A DNA stretch of 64,000 bases from Lycorma delicatula (Eukaryota; Arthropoda; Insecta; Hemiptera; Fulgoridae): NCBI RefSeq assembly GCF_047948215.1, contig NC_134463.1:99724657-99788656 (forward strand), read 5' to 3'. The translations under genes were made by a program, and so were the position numbers. Positions 11,260 through 21,935 of this stretch are shown here, in pieces; the stretch's first letter is position 1, and each line of letters starts with the position of its first letter. Below the pieces are notes generated by a model. That model saw nothing but the letters and a program-made list of their open reading frames with translations, searched no databases and was not told the DNA's origin.

Positions 11260-13925
11260 ATTGAATTAAACGAAAAAACTGTTACATTTAAATAAAGTGA
11301 AAAATTTTTTAAATTAAGTTGTGCGTGTAGGTGTGTGTAAGCCTTGCATCAGAAACGCCCCAAAGTTGTAGGACTTTCCTGTCACGCGGCTGAAGCCGCC
11401 TTCCGCGTCAGCTTTTTTTTTCAGGAATTAAACGTTTTCTTCATCAGTCATTACAAAATGCAAGGAATTGAAAAGTAAGGAAGACTTCACTATTTTGTAA
11501 TTTTTTCCCATTTTCACTAAAAAAAAAAGCAAAAATATGTTGAACTACATGACGACACTTTCGTTATTAAAGTAATGTTTTTTATGGAAATTTTTAATTT
11601 AAGTATTTTGTTAAGAAGATAAATTTAAAAGTACAAACAAGTTTTAAAATTTAGAAAAATCTCAAAAATATCACAAATTAATTTGAATTATTTCAATATT
11701 TATTATTATTATCTATTAATTTCAATTTTAATTATCTATGAAGCATCTCAAATTAATTTGTTATATTGAATCTAAATAACAAATATGTTTATGTAAATTT
11801 CTAATATGTTGTATTCTATCACGCTCTTTACTACATTTTAATTCGGACTTGACGTTTAAGTAAAATTTAAATCGGGTGGTTAGCTTTACGTCTTACCGTA
11901 TTAGAGTTTTGTGTGATAGTTGCTACTTGAAACTGAGCAACAACTAAATTGAAATATGAACTCGTATGTTAGGCAAGATAATTTTTTTGGAACGAATGGT
12001 TCAGTATATATAGTCACAGTATCGCAATTTTTTATGAAGTAACGTAAATTTAATTTATCATCTAGATATAAAAAAAGTATTTAAAAAAAAAATCATAAAT
12101 TATTACGGTTAATTAAAAAGAATATTATGTTGTCAATTTAAAATTAAATATATATGCCGACCATCTGAAAACATATAGGGAAATCTGTAACCTACATGTT
12201 TGTCTTTATTTAAAAATATATTAATAATATGTGCTGAAATCGTCTAAAAATAACTGCAAGTATATAAAAATACAGAAAACTGTGATGGTTAAATATTTCA
12301 GGAAAATTAATATTTCAATCTACCCGTACGTAATTGAAAGTGGATTGTATTTGAGTCGCTGGTAAAGGATCTTAGCCAAGGAAAATCTTGAGCTTGTTAA
12401 ATATACTGGGAAGAGTTAAAAAATATAAATACATGTTCTTTTTTATGTATATCTTAATTACGCACTTACCTTCATTATAATATTTTCATTTGAAGTAGGA
12501 TTCGAAGCTTACACTGAGAACTGATTAAGACTGTAGAAGATAAAAAGATTTTTGCGCTTGCTAAAAAATAAACATAAAAATCAGCTAGATTTGTTTAACA
12601 CTAATGAGAGTTTAGGATGATTTTACACCTTCTTAATGGTGTCACTACATATAGTGGAAGAGTCGATTCATAAATGCTTCCAATACCGAGACGTTTGATG
12701 TTGTACTACGACATGAAAAAATGTTTTGAAAACAAAAAAATCGGAGATCATTACTTTCAGAGAAAGCGGGATGATAGGCAATAAAGGTTGTAGATTGTTT
12801 ATTTTTTTTATTAAGATAGCTAATGACGTTATCTTATAAATATTATGCTAAAGAAACGGGTATATCTTACATTAAATAATGATTTCTAAAAAAGGGCGTA
12901 TCTCAAAAACGGTGCGTCCTAGACGATTTTTAACGCAAATTTGAAATGCTTCCAACTTCCAACTTCCAAGGTACTTTACTTCCAACTTCCTGGAACGATA
13001 GCCGATTACTGAAGAGGGGCTTACTTCAGTATAATGTACTACAAGATATCACAACTGTACCGGATAATCAGACGATAAAAATAAATTATTTTCGTTAAAT
13101 ATGTAAAATATATATATGCGTACGCTTCCCTTCAAAATTTTTAGCAATATCTACTTTACTTTTTTCTTCATGATGGTCAAGTTCTTTAACTTATAATTTT
13201 TCATTTATATATATATTTTTTTAATTGTGGAGATTCTAATTTTTAGTAGAAAATGAGCGGAGCTCCCAGTAAAATTTTAACGAAGTTTTTACAGAAAAAA
13301 ATTAGAAAATTTTATCAGTTTTTATTTTTGTAATTACAAAGGTTTTGCTATAACAAATTTGAGTGAGAAAAAAAATTATATAGAGTAATATAGTTAAATA
13401 TATATAATTAAAATTGTGCGCGCATGTGTGATTATACAAATAAATAAATAATTTAATTATGTATTATTTATTAAGACATAATAAGGTTTATTGAAACTGA
13501 AAATTATTTAAGACACCCCATCATTCGGTTAAGTTAGAACGTATACTATTCTAAATAGAAAGGTTGAATATTAACAGTTCTAAGATTTAGTGATTGACAG
13601 ATGCTATGTTGCCATTTAAACTGATTTTTTTCTTCCCCCTTTGCATCGTACCTGCAAAGTTCGGTATCAGATAAATCGCTGCATTGCGTTTGGCTTATTC
13701 AATACATATACATAGAATAAATCTTCCAAGCTAACAAGGTAGATGAAAAAAAAAAAAATCATTTTTAATATTTTTGGTAAAATTTGTATTATTTATTTTT
13801 TTTAAATTTTATAACGAATCAATATATTATTATTTTACTCTTATTTATTTAAAAAAAACAAAAAAAAAAACAATTTCCTAAAATATTTAAAATCATATTA
13901 AATTCTCCATTTGGAAATAGGGTTG
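11260..13925. other. AT-rich unannotated stretch
   Basis: Mostly A/T-rich. A short tandem cttccaa occurs at about 12949-12990. About 11380-11415 is a brief GC-rich patch (gcggctgaagccgcc). No open frame longer than chance, no recognisable element. Confidence 0.35.
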
Positions 13926-13927
13926 TA

Positions 13928-14687
13928 CTACGAGGGTTATTTTTTTCAAGGTCCGATAGGTCACGAAATTAAAACCAATGTAATAATAAAAATTTTTTTG
14001 TTTGTAACAAGAACTTACATAGTTACGCTATTTCTCTACAGACTCGCCACTCAGATGTAGACATTTGTCGTAGCGTGGTACCAACTTTCCAATACCCTCA
14101 TCATAAAACGGAGCCGTCTGTGTTTTCAGCCATGTTTCTACGCTGGTCTGCAACTCGATGTCTGTGCCAAAATGTTGTTCAGCGTTTCATGTAATCAAAG
14201 AGGTGAAAATCGGATGGAGCCAAGTCCGGGCTGTATGGTGGTGATCAAACACTTCACAACGAAAACGCTGCAGGAGTTTCTTTGTTACAGCTGCAGTGTG
14301 CGGCCGACAATTGTCATGGAGAAAGACAATGCCTGATGACAATTTTCCTCTCCGCTTATTCTTATTCACCCACCATTCAGCCCGGAATTGGCTCCATCCG
14401 ATTTTCACCACTTTGCTCACATGAAACGCTGGCTAGGAGGACAATATTTGGCACTGACATCGAGTCTCAGACCAGCGTAGAAACATGGCTGAAAACACAG
14501 ACGGCTCCGTTCTATGACGAAGGTATTGGATAGTTGGTACCACGCTACAACAAATGTCTAAATCGGTGTGGCGACTATGTGGAGAAATAGCGTAACTATG
14601 TAAGTAATTGTTACAAATAAAAACATTTTTATTTTCACTGTGATTTTAATTTCCTGACCGATGGGTCCTTGCAAAAAATAAATCTAG
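13928..14687. mobile_element. Fold-back mariner: two inverted copies of the element's 3' half
   Basis: The left half, on the minus strand, encodes mariner transposase C-terminus (LHDNCRPHTAAVTKKLL, then FDHHHT, then a frameshift) and ends at a mariner-type terminus beginning ctacgagggttatt. The right half, from about 14365, is the same 3' region on the plus strand, running to ccttgcaaaaaataaatctag. The arms are over 300 bp and clearly homologous but not identical. TA dinucleotides flank both ends (13926-13927 and 14688-14689), the normal mariner target. No N-terminal DNA-binding domain or first catalytic Asp is present, so it is non-autonomous. Confidence 0.8.
14187..14350 (-). pseudogene. 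Mariner transposase fragment (catalytic-domain C-terminus)
   Basis: Within the fold-back element the minus strand reads RRGKLSSGIVFLHDNCRPH and then TAAVTKKLLQRFRCEVFDHH. In mariner transposases the HDN motif holds the second catalytic Asp, and a YSPDLAPSD block holds the third. Here that last block is out of frame (an insertion of about one base after FDHH), then the tract ends. The protein would cut and join DNA at TA sites if whole; this fragment cannot. Confidence 0.85.
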
Positions 14688-14689
14688 TA

Positions 14690-14971
14690 CTCTCACCTTA
14701 TGATTGGTTAACAAACAAAAAATTGTGTCTGATAATGATAAGAATTACTCTCACCTTATGATTGGTTAAAAACAAAGAATTCGATGGGTTGGGATTTCGG
14801 GCCTGATAGTGATAAGAATTATTCTCACCTTATGATTGGGTAATAAACAAAGAATACGATTGGTTGGAATTTTGTGCCCGATAATGATAAGAATTAAACT
14901 CACCTTATGATTGGTTAAAAACCAAAGAATACGATTGGTTGGAATTTTGTCCCCGATAATGATAAGAATTA
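14690..14971. repeat. Four-unit tandem repeat, ~74-bp period, between mariner ends
   Basis: Units start at 14690 (58 bp, internally shortened), 14748 (74 bp), 14822 (75 bp) and 14897 (75 bp). Each starts near ctcaccttatgattgg and ends with gataatgataagaatta or a close variant. The first unit starts immediately after the TA of the fold-back mariner, and the last ends in the TA that begins the next mariner end. Confidence 0.9.
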
Positions 14972-15164
14972 TGAGGGTAATTTTTTTTCAAGGTCTGATC
15001 GGTCACGAAATTAAAACCACAGTGAAAATAAAAAGTTTTTTATTTGTTACAAGTACTTCCATAGTTACGCTATTTCTCTACATAGTCGCCACTCCGATTT
15101 AGTCATTTGTCATATATAGCATGGTACCACTTTTCAATACCCTCGTCATAGAACAGAGCCGCAT
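14972..15164 (-). mobile_element. Truncated mariner end (third copy)
   Basis: Starts tgagggtaattttttttcaagg after a TA and follows the left arm of the fold-back element (tcacgaaattaaaacc, gttacgctatttctc, gagccg) before diverging at about 15164. It contains the 3' non-coding end and a little of the transposase end, in the minus-strand orientation. Confidence 0.85.
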
Positions 15165-15857
15165 TATTTATTGTTATTTTTATAACTATTTTGCTGGTGA
15201 TGATGAATAGCGATGACGACCGACCGACGATAATTATAAAATATGAAACAGTCTAGTAGAATTGTTTTTGAAAATTTCATCCACCATTTTTTACGAAATT
15301 ATATTTATAATTTAGGATTTCTATTATTAAAATACGCTAAACCCTAACTACCTTTACAGATTCGTACAACAAAACCTAAGGTAAAAAATGAAACAAGCTC
15401 TAATGAAATTGAGTCAAAAGTGTTTATTATTAGAAATAACCTATCAAAATTATTTTTACGTAGAGTAAAAATAGCTTAATCAATTGGCTTATAGTATCAA
15501 GTGACCACATAGCTAGTTTTCGATTTGTTTGTGGAAATTTTATTTCAAATTCAAATCTACAGGTAAGAAAAATTTTAAGATTGAATTTAATAAAATGAAA
15601 AACTGTAAATCTTTTCTAGTAGAAAGGTGAAAATTGAATAATTTAACCGATGTAAACTAAATTATGAATTTATTTCCATTTCAGAGATTCAATATCACTT
15701 TACAAAGAAATTTATTTTTATTGCTGTGATTATATTTTAATGAAATAAAAAATAGCTTTTAAAACGCTAAACAAGTTAAGAAAAAAATGATAATATATTG
15801 TTTTGGACTATCAATATGGAAATTGTGTACTACTGGTTTTTTTATACATCTGTAGTT
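15165..15857. other. AT-rich unannotated stretch
   Basis: No motif, repeat or credible open frame seen. It ends at a C-run that marks the 3' end of the next LINE copy. Confidence 0.4.
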
Positions 15858-16725
15858 CTCTCCCCCCCCCGGGACCGCAATTAAGTAAAAACTCAGCTCC
15901 GAGGGGGGTGCCTTTGCTTCAAACTACCTCGGAAGGACGGCGCAAGGCCCCGCTCAGGCAGCCGGAACTCGGTATTTTTCTCACGCCATGCCTCAAATGA
16001 GGAATTCCCACAAGGGAACTCCCCACTGGGACTCCGGTCTTGACCCCTCGCCTCTATTGGACAACCCCCAAAGGAATCCTCCATCGGGACTGCGGTCTGA
16101 CATTCCCCCCAACGGCATCTCAAAGGAGTCTCCACCCGATCATTGAAGGTGGAAGACCAAAGCCTCCCAACCTTCCCGAATGAAGCTGTCCCTCAAGACA
16201 CCAAGACGTTACTGTGAAGACACATTTCCTGACGCAGACGGACCCATCTTGCAGCCTCGACCTCCGGGTGCATAACTGTACAACTTGCAGGATGTACATC
16301 GAGGCTCCTGCTTATAATCTTTACGTATATGGCCGGCCTTACCACCTGTAAAACAATGGCCACTCCTATCTGCGCCATTACAGAACTTGGCCCTGCGGCT
16401 TAGACTCCAGCATCTAAAGCAGAGTTCGTCGAAGGCACGCCGCGTCACCTGACAGGCTACCCACACAATGCGAACACGCCCATCAGACAGAAGTTTGCCC
16501 GCAAGGATGGGCGCCACAGCTAACGTTACTATTTGTGTCGAGCCGTAAGCTGGCCGCATTGATAAAACATCTATTCTGACCGACTCGCCAGTTATTTTAG
16601 GAATTTCTCTGAGATACTCATCCTGGGTCGAGAGAGCATTCACAACCTTAACAAGAACGTGGACCCTCCAACCTTCCCCTTCCAAATAGGGCCGTAGTAG
16701 CATTCTCCACTTTCTTGGCAATATC
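15858..16725 (-). mobile_element. R1-type LINE with ORF1 end joined to 3' UTR (ORF2 missing)
   Basis: The minus strand reads ORF1 C-terminus (16209-16721), then stop, then GC-rich 3' UTR text with repeated 'tcccnntgggg' phrases, ending in a G-run at about 15858. The UTR shares gaggcatggc and the following region with 18677-18882, and more loosely with the R1-type UTR at 1613. The ~3-kb ORF2 expected between ORF1 and the UTR is absent. The junction is near 16190-16210. Either an internal deletion or template switching during reverse transcription could explain this. Confidence 0.7.
16209..16721 (-). pseudogene. R1-type LINE ORF1 (gag-like) C-terminus with decayed zinc knuckles
   Basis: The 170-codon frame ends in three Cys-rich modules, the hallmark of R1-clade ORF1 nucleic-acid-binding protein. 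Knuckle 1 (residues 101-114, CFRCWSLSRRAKFC) has Arg where the CCHC His should be. Knuckle 2 (123-136) keeps one Cys and the His but has Gly and Tyr at the other Cys positions. Knuckle 3 (142-157, CTSC...C) is partial. The family protein packages LINE RNA; this copy has lost key metal ligands and its N-terminal half. The start Met is simply the first in the frame; homology probably extended upstream. Confidence 0.75.
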
Positions 16726-18499
16726 TCTGCTCATATCATCTCTGTGTATTATTGGTTTAGAGAATATTTAATTAACGATTTAATTTCAAATAGATTTGTC
16801 TAAGTCCCCATCTTTGTAATTGTTCGGTTAAGAGTTTTCTTAAAACGTTTTATGTTTTTCTTTTTATAAACATCGATACAAATGATTTATTGGCAGGGTT
16901 TCATGATATTTATTATTATCAAACAATCAAAATGCGTTTCAGGTTTTTGTTTGTAAACGGTTTTTTAACACTTATTTTTTTTAATTGTATTTTATTTTAA
17001 TAATCGTTTTCAATAACTTTTTCTTGTTTAATGAAATATTGTATTTATTACTAAAATTTGTTTTAACATTAACCTGTATTTTTTTATAAATTTTAGTTAC
17101 TTAAGAGTTTTATACCACAAATAATTAATGAAATAAATAGGCTTTTATACTGTCTCATAAATAAAGCAATTATAATTTATGTTTGCATAAAAATGTAAAT
17201 TAAAGTATAATCTAATGAAAAATAACATTTTATGAAAAATAAGAAAATTATTTTGTTAGGTGTGATTAAAGATATAATGACTTTCTTTTAGATGTGTTGT
17301 CACATTGAAAATATTATTTGTTTCCTAAATGTCTACTTACTGCGTTATTGTCCCGTATTAATGGTTGCATAAACTGTGTTACTGAAGTACATCAACAGTA
17401 CGATATCTTAAAAAGAATCATAAATTGTACATTAATTATTATAAGATACTATAAAAAATAAATTAATTTCATAAATATATATATTTTTTTAATTATAACA
17501 CGTTTTTTTTTATTGGAATAAACAATTTTACAATTGTAATACATAATTTTATATTTAAGGAGTTCAAGTTCCGATTTTCAGTAAGAATCCGTATTTCTAT
17601 TTTAACTCGGTTAATCATTTTTTTTTTATATCAGCTATAAAACTATATAATCTGTTTTTTAGACCAAACGAATATAAAAATAGGAAAACACTCTGGAAAT
17701 CGATTTTAGATAACAAATTTAATAAACAGTTTTAAAAATCGATTTCTATAAAGTATTCCTAGAGATTCTATTGACATTTCATTAGCTGGTATAGTAATGA
17801 TGCCTCATGTAAAAATTAATAAACGTGTTTTATGCTTCCCTTATAAGGAAATATTTTAATTAAATTTCGCGCGTTAGTATAAAATCCTTTAGTGATATTA
17901 GAAGAAAACTAAAAATATAAATGCAAAATGTAAATCGAGTACCACCTTACACGCTTCTTCTTCAAGATGCAGATTGAAAATTATGTCTGCTAGAAAATGT
18001 TATGCCTGTTTACATTTTGCATTCCACTCACAATTTCAGCCATAACTCAGCTGTCTATTAATTGATTTGAATAAAGAAGATGTCATTTTGTTCAAAATAT
18101 AAAGCTTAACAGTTATTTTTCTAATCATACATTATTAGATAAAATTAATATTTACGCAGCTATAAATAAGTCGACAATTTTAATGACCAGCATTTTTGAA
18201 CTTTCAAAGGTAAAATTATAAAACTTATTTAGCTTTTAGAAGTTTTATTGAGTACATGTATATCAGATTTCATTTAAATATCGTAATCTGTTTTTAAAAT
18301 ATATATTTTTATTGAGAAAACACAAGATGGCGGACAGAGGAAAAATGAAGCGAGATAGAGGATTTGTCCAAATGAACTTTTTTGTTTCCTAAATCAGTTC
18401 TTTAAAGTTTGATCAATTCCTCCCGGAATATTCTGTAACAAAAAGAAGTGAGCTCTTTAATGCCCCCTTGTCCGATAGGAGTTGAAAATCAGGATAAAA
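16726..18499. other. AT-rich unannotated stretch
   Basis: A/T-rich throughout with homopolymer runs. No credible coding frame, repeat partner or promoter seen. Confidence 0.4.
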
Positions 18500-18551
18500 C
18501 TGGGATATATATATATATCCCAGTATATATATATATATATATATATATATA
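18500..18551. repeat. (TA)n tract with a 24-bp perfect palindrome
   Basis: The palindrome ctgggatatata/tatatatcccag occupies 18500-18523, followed by (TA)n to 18551. It could extrude as a cruciform; no link to a gene is visible. Confidence 0.85.
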
Positions 18552-18676
18552 GCAAAATATTTGTGCAAAATTTTTACTATTTTAATTTAAGAGTTTTCTG
18601 GCTATGTGAAGAAATATGTTTAAAAATAACGTGAAAGAATATTCTTTCACCAGCAATTCTTATGACTTAAAATGTT

Positions 18677-18882
18677 TTTTTCTTTATTTGCCCCGCCCTT
18701 CGGAGCCGGACACATACTCAAACAGAAATTCAGCTCTGGGGGATGCCACTGCATCAATCACCTGGGCCCGGCTATGCCGTTCCCAAGGCTCCACCCAGGC
18801 AGCCGGGACTCGGCCTGTTCTTGCCATGCCTCAAATTAGTAAAACCTGAGGGGGTACCCTCACCGGGACACCGTTCATTAAG
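18677..18882 (-). mobile_element. 206-bp LINE 3'UTR-type insertion with 13-bp target-site duplication
   Basis: Exact direct repeats gacttaaaatgtt at 18664-18676 and 18883-18895 flank the insert. On the minus strand it ends in caaataaagaaaa (an AATAAA-type signal and A-rich tail) and shares gaggcatggc, cggctgcctg and gaacggcatagccgggcc with the UTRs at 15858, 1613 and 48000. It is a 5'-truncated LINE copy, or a short parasite that has borrowed the LINE 3' end. Confidence 0.85.
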
Positions 18883-18895
18883 GACTTAAAATGTT

Positions 18896-19679
18896 AGAAT
18901 TTTAATTCATCGTGAATTACCCATCTCGTTTTTTAATTTTGTACAACATTTAATGCTCCATATAATCCACCAATGCTCCATATATAGAAACTTTTAGCCA
19001 TTTTCTTAGCGTTTATATGAAGCTAGTCAGGGAGGTATTAATTAAAATACAGGCTAACAAACATATGTAAAAACATCTTCCGAAGATTTGTATGGTTTTT
19101 CGAATTTTTTTTGTTTAGGTGGTCGTAAAAGGTTTATATTCGCAAAAATCCCGAAATTGAAAGTTTGAACCGATTGCCATAGCTGTAATATAGCAAACGT
19201 ATAGCTATCGCCGGGAAAGTAAAATTGTAACTACCAAAGTATAAATTTTATTTCGTTTTGAGTTAATAATAAAAAAAAGTTTAGATAGTGAAAAATGATA
19301 ATAGATAATGATAGACTTATTACCCGACATCGTAGGAGAAGACACCCTCTATTTGACAGTTAGGGTCGCCCCCCCCTCCAAACCTATCCCTTCCGGGCTT
19401 TACCGGAAGTTATCTTCAATACCTCGGTTATGACATATTCCAGTTTTAACCTCAGCCAGGATGCCACCGACGTGAATGCCAGAAGCAACATTTACTTAGA
19501 TGTACTACTAACCACGAACTCTAATGAACAAAACACATTTCAAGTCTTAAACGAGACTGAAAAACTAACAAGTGAAGGAACTGAAACTACCTACCCGGAA
19601 TAGGTTAATTAAGTTCGACACATAAGAAAAAAGATAACTAGTTACTTACTACCTGCTACATAGCGACTTTCTAGCAGCC
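18896..19679. other. Unannotated; partly complex sequence
   Basis: A gccgggaaagtaaaattgt phrase near 19215 resembles the motif at 10254-10344. About 19320-19560 is less AT-rich, with a C-run and a short cttccgg/ccggaag hairpin near 19390-19410. It may belong to the flank of the Merlin element that follows, but I cannot place an end. Confidence 0.3.
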
Positions 19680-20380
19680 AGGTGTTCCTTATTGAATTCA
19701 GCATTTTCTGGAATGGGTTCTCGTCCCCTATCCTGCGACGTCAGTGAATTCGGTGAAGCTGGGATCCATGTGATACCTCGTAGTTCTGCTGTGCCTTATA
19801 TTCGCCAATTCAACAATTTCCACAACCGTTCAATTAATCGAAATGAGCACCGCTGTGAGTACAATATGCTCCCGTCATTAACTTATCACTGATAGCATTA
19901 AGCAGGGTTTAAATCGATCTGTCAGCAACTTTCTCTATGAAATACTCGCCGTTTTCATGACAAACGCCGCAGAATCCTATTGTTTTGAGTAGACGCAACC
20001 AGCATGATTTTCACGACTATAGAACAGCGTCTCATCGATTTCGACGATCGTATGGTTCCCCAAATTTCACGCTGCCTGTGTGGTTCAATATATATGACAC
20101 ACACTTTTTATGTAATTAATCTAGTCAACTACTGTATTCAAACCTATACATGATTCACACCAGCGATGACATTAGCAACACTTGATAGTTTGAACGCCTA
20201 ACTATATAACAAACATTTGACGGTCATGAAGCTGAAGTACGAATTTTCATCCACCTCATGACAAGCATATTAAGTTCCGACCGGTAACTACATTTGTTGT
20301 AACGCCATTCAACGACGCCAGTTTCATGTATAACGTCTACATTGTGACATGTCCTGATTTTCGGATATTGGTTTATTTTT
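19680..20380 (-). pseudogene. Merlin-superfamily (ISXO2/IS1016-like) transposase, decayed
   Basis: Read on the minus strand and across frames. Near 20330-20290 is a zinc-ribbon-like block EWRYNKCSYRSELN; near 20250-20180, SYFSFMTVKCLLYS and AFKLSS; near 20060-20000, TIVEIDETLFYSRENHAG, matching the first catalytic Asp motif of ISXO2-like transposases; then FCGVCHENGEYFIEKVADR, matching the following GGV-RET-ECF block; then LLNAISDKL. Order and spacing match the family. At least three frameshifts and several stops break it. Later catalytic blocks are poorly preserved. Terminal inverted repeats were not located. Merlin elements are cut-and-paste DNA transposons. Confidence 0.75.
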
Positions 20381-20407
20381 TCAACTTCTTTTTCTTCTGT
20401 TATGAAT

Positions 20408-20434
20408 ACTTCCTCTTTCTCCCGGAGAGGAAGT
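20408..20434. repeat. 9-bp inverted repeat hairpin
   Basis: acttcctct (20408-20416) and agaggaagt (20426-20434) are exact reverse complements around a 9-base loop, just beyond the 5' side of the Merlin remnant. It could lie near the element's end. Confidence 0.6.
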
Positions 20435-21029
20435 TCTATTTTTTAAGTGTTCGGTTCTCCTCTTTCACTTTGCAGAGACTTGGAACTTCGTACTCTTAAC
20501 TATTCTCCTGTATTTTTGTTGAGCATTCGTTTGTTGTGTTCTTACAACCAAAAACCTAGGTTTAGCTCTAACCTCACCGTGTGCATTCCCTTAATGTGGT
20601 CATGGAAGCATAGTTTTTTCCTAAAGATGATTGTGAGTTTTTCTGTTGTCTGACGTGGATTGCTGTTCATTGGATCTTATCTGTATTATTTCTGATCTCT
20701 TTTTGCGCTTAGGATCTTTTATGAGAATTTTCCTTTTCTTGTATTTCACTTCTTTTAACAGACTCTTGTACCAGGGGTAATTTGCAGAGTCAGAACGTTA
20801 TTCCTTTACTGCTGGATCTTTATATAACTCTGGTGTTCTCTTTTTAATGGCGGTAAAGTATTTATTTTAAGATGGATGAAGTTTGGGATCGCATTCCGAT
20901 CTTTTGTAGATCGTGGTTGTAAAAGTGTTTTACTACCTGTTTACAGTTAAGTGAGTGGACAGGCTTAAAGGTTACATAGAAGGCTTTAGGGGGGAACAGG
21001 TGAGCGACAGCTTGTCGATTTGTTGCCGT
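20435..21029. other. Unannotated T-rich stretch
   Basis: The frame at 20447-20653 has no motif I recognise. Composition is T-rich on plus with moderate complexity, possibly flanking mobile-element sequence. Nothing firm. Confidence 0.3.
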
Positions 21030-21290
21030 AAAAAAGATTAGCCTCAGAGGTGGTACAAGTATCGAAACCGAAATTTATATTAATTGATAAGCCTAAAGCG
21101 TCTCATCCTTGAGGCTCTTTAGGCTAATGACCGTGAGGTAATGAAAAACCTGTAGGCTAGAAAGAAAGGTTTGAAAATAGTCAGCGTGCGCGATAACCCT
21201 AAGAGTGTGAGAATCGTAGCCAACGATAGCGAGACGGTGCGTGGTGTACGAGGCAACGACGCTATTAACAAGTATCCATCACTACCGTTG
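21030..21290 (+). pseudogene. Possible LINE ORF1 (gag-like) scrap
   Basis: In one frame near 21035: KKISLRGGTSIETEI. In another, after a stop at about 21150: ARKKGLKIVSVRDNPKSVRI, then VANDSETVRGVRGNDAINK. The pattern of a basic Lys-rich start, a GLKVV-type strand and a following N-P-x-V-x-I block is reminiscent of the RNA-binding region before the zinc knuckles in R1/Jockey ORF1. No knuckles are visible downstream and the frame is broken. Another retroelement gag is possible. Confidence 0.35.
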
Positions 21291-21597
21291 CTCCTAAGAT
21301 TTTGAGGCCAAAAATATTGTTTTTTCCCTTTTTCAATCCATAAAAGTAAAAATTTATTTTAAAAGAAATATACTTTAACTAGGAACAGTAACTATGGTAA
21401 CGAGTCAAAAATAATTTCTATAATTAAAATTCGAAATAAAATTTATTCTAATTTACTTAGTAGATGACTTTATTAGACTTAACTTTTTAAGATATGTATT
21501 GCGGATTAAAATCAAGTCATTATTTCAAGTATTTGTACGGTTGACAAAATTACTGTAGCATTTTAGAGACAGATTTGTAAGTAATTCGTAAAAAAGT

Positions 21598-21930
21598 TTT
21601 TTTTTCTTTGTCTTCAGTCATTTAACTGGTTTGATGCAGCTCTCCAAGATTCCCTATCTAGTGCCAGTCGTTTCATGTCGGTATACTCCCTACATCCTAG
21701 ATCCCTAACAATTTGTTTTACATATTCCAAACGTTGCCTGCCTGAACAATTTTTCCCTTTTACCTGTCCCTCCAATATAAAAGCGACTATTCCAGGATGT
21801 CTTCAGATGTAGCGTATAAGTCTCTCTTCTTTTATCAATATTTTTCCAAATGCTTCTTTCTTTATCAATTTGCCGCAACACCTCTTCACTTGTCACTTTA
21901 TCCACCCATCTGATTTTATTAAGCAATATT
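21598..21930 (-). pseudogene. RTE-type LINE, 5'-truncated 3' end copy
   Basis: The minus strand reads KIRWVDKVTSEEVLRQIDKE and then RSIWKNI, matching residues 228-261 of the RT C-terminal frame in the long LINE at 58978. Frames then shift. The sequence ends with the same final codons and gtcttcag... (plus strand) followed by an A-tail (T-run at 21598-21611). The last codons include a 9-bp stretch missing from the long copy. Only the last ~330 bp of the element are present, typical of aborted target-primed reverse transcription. Confidence 0.9.
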
Positions 21931-21935
21931 AATTT

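Noticed and set aside
14690..14971. CRISPR-like array
   Set aside because: Units are contiguous ~74-bp tandems with no unique spacers, in a eukaryotic transposon setting.
16209..16378. Host zinc-finger gene suggested by Cys-rich motif
   Set aside because: The three-knuckle layout is that of R1-type ORF1, ligands are mutated, and LINE 3' UTR follows directly.
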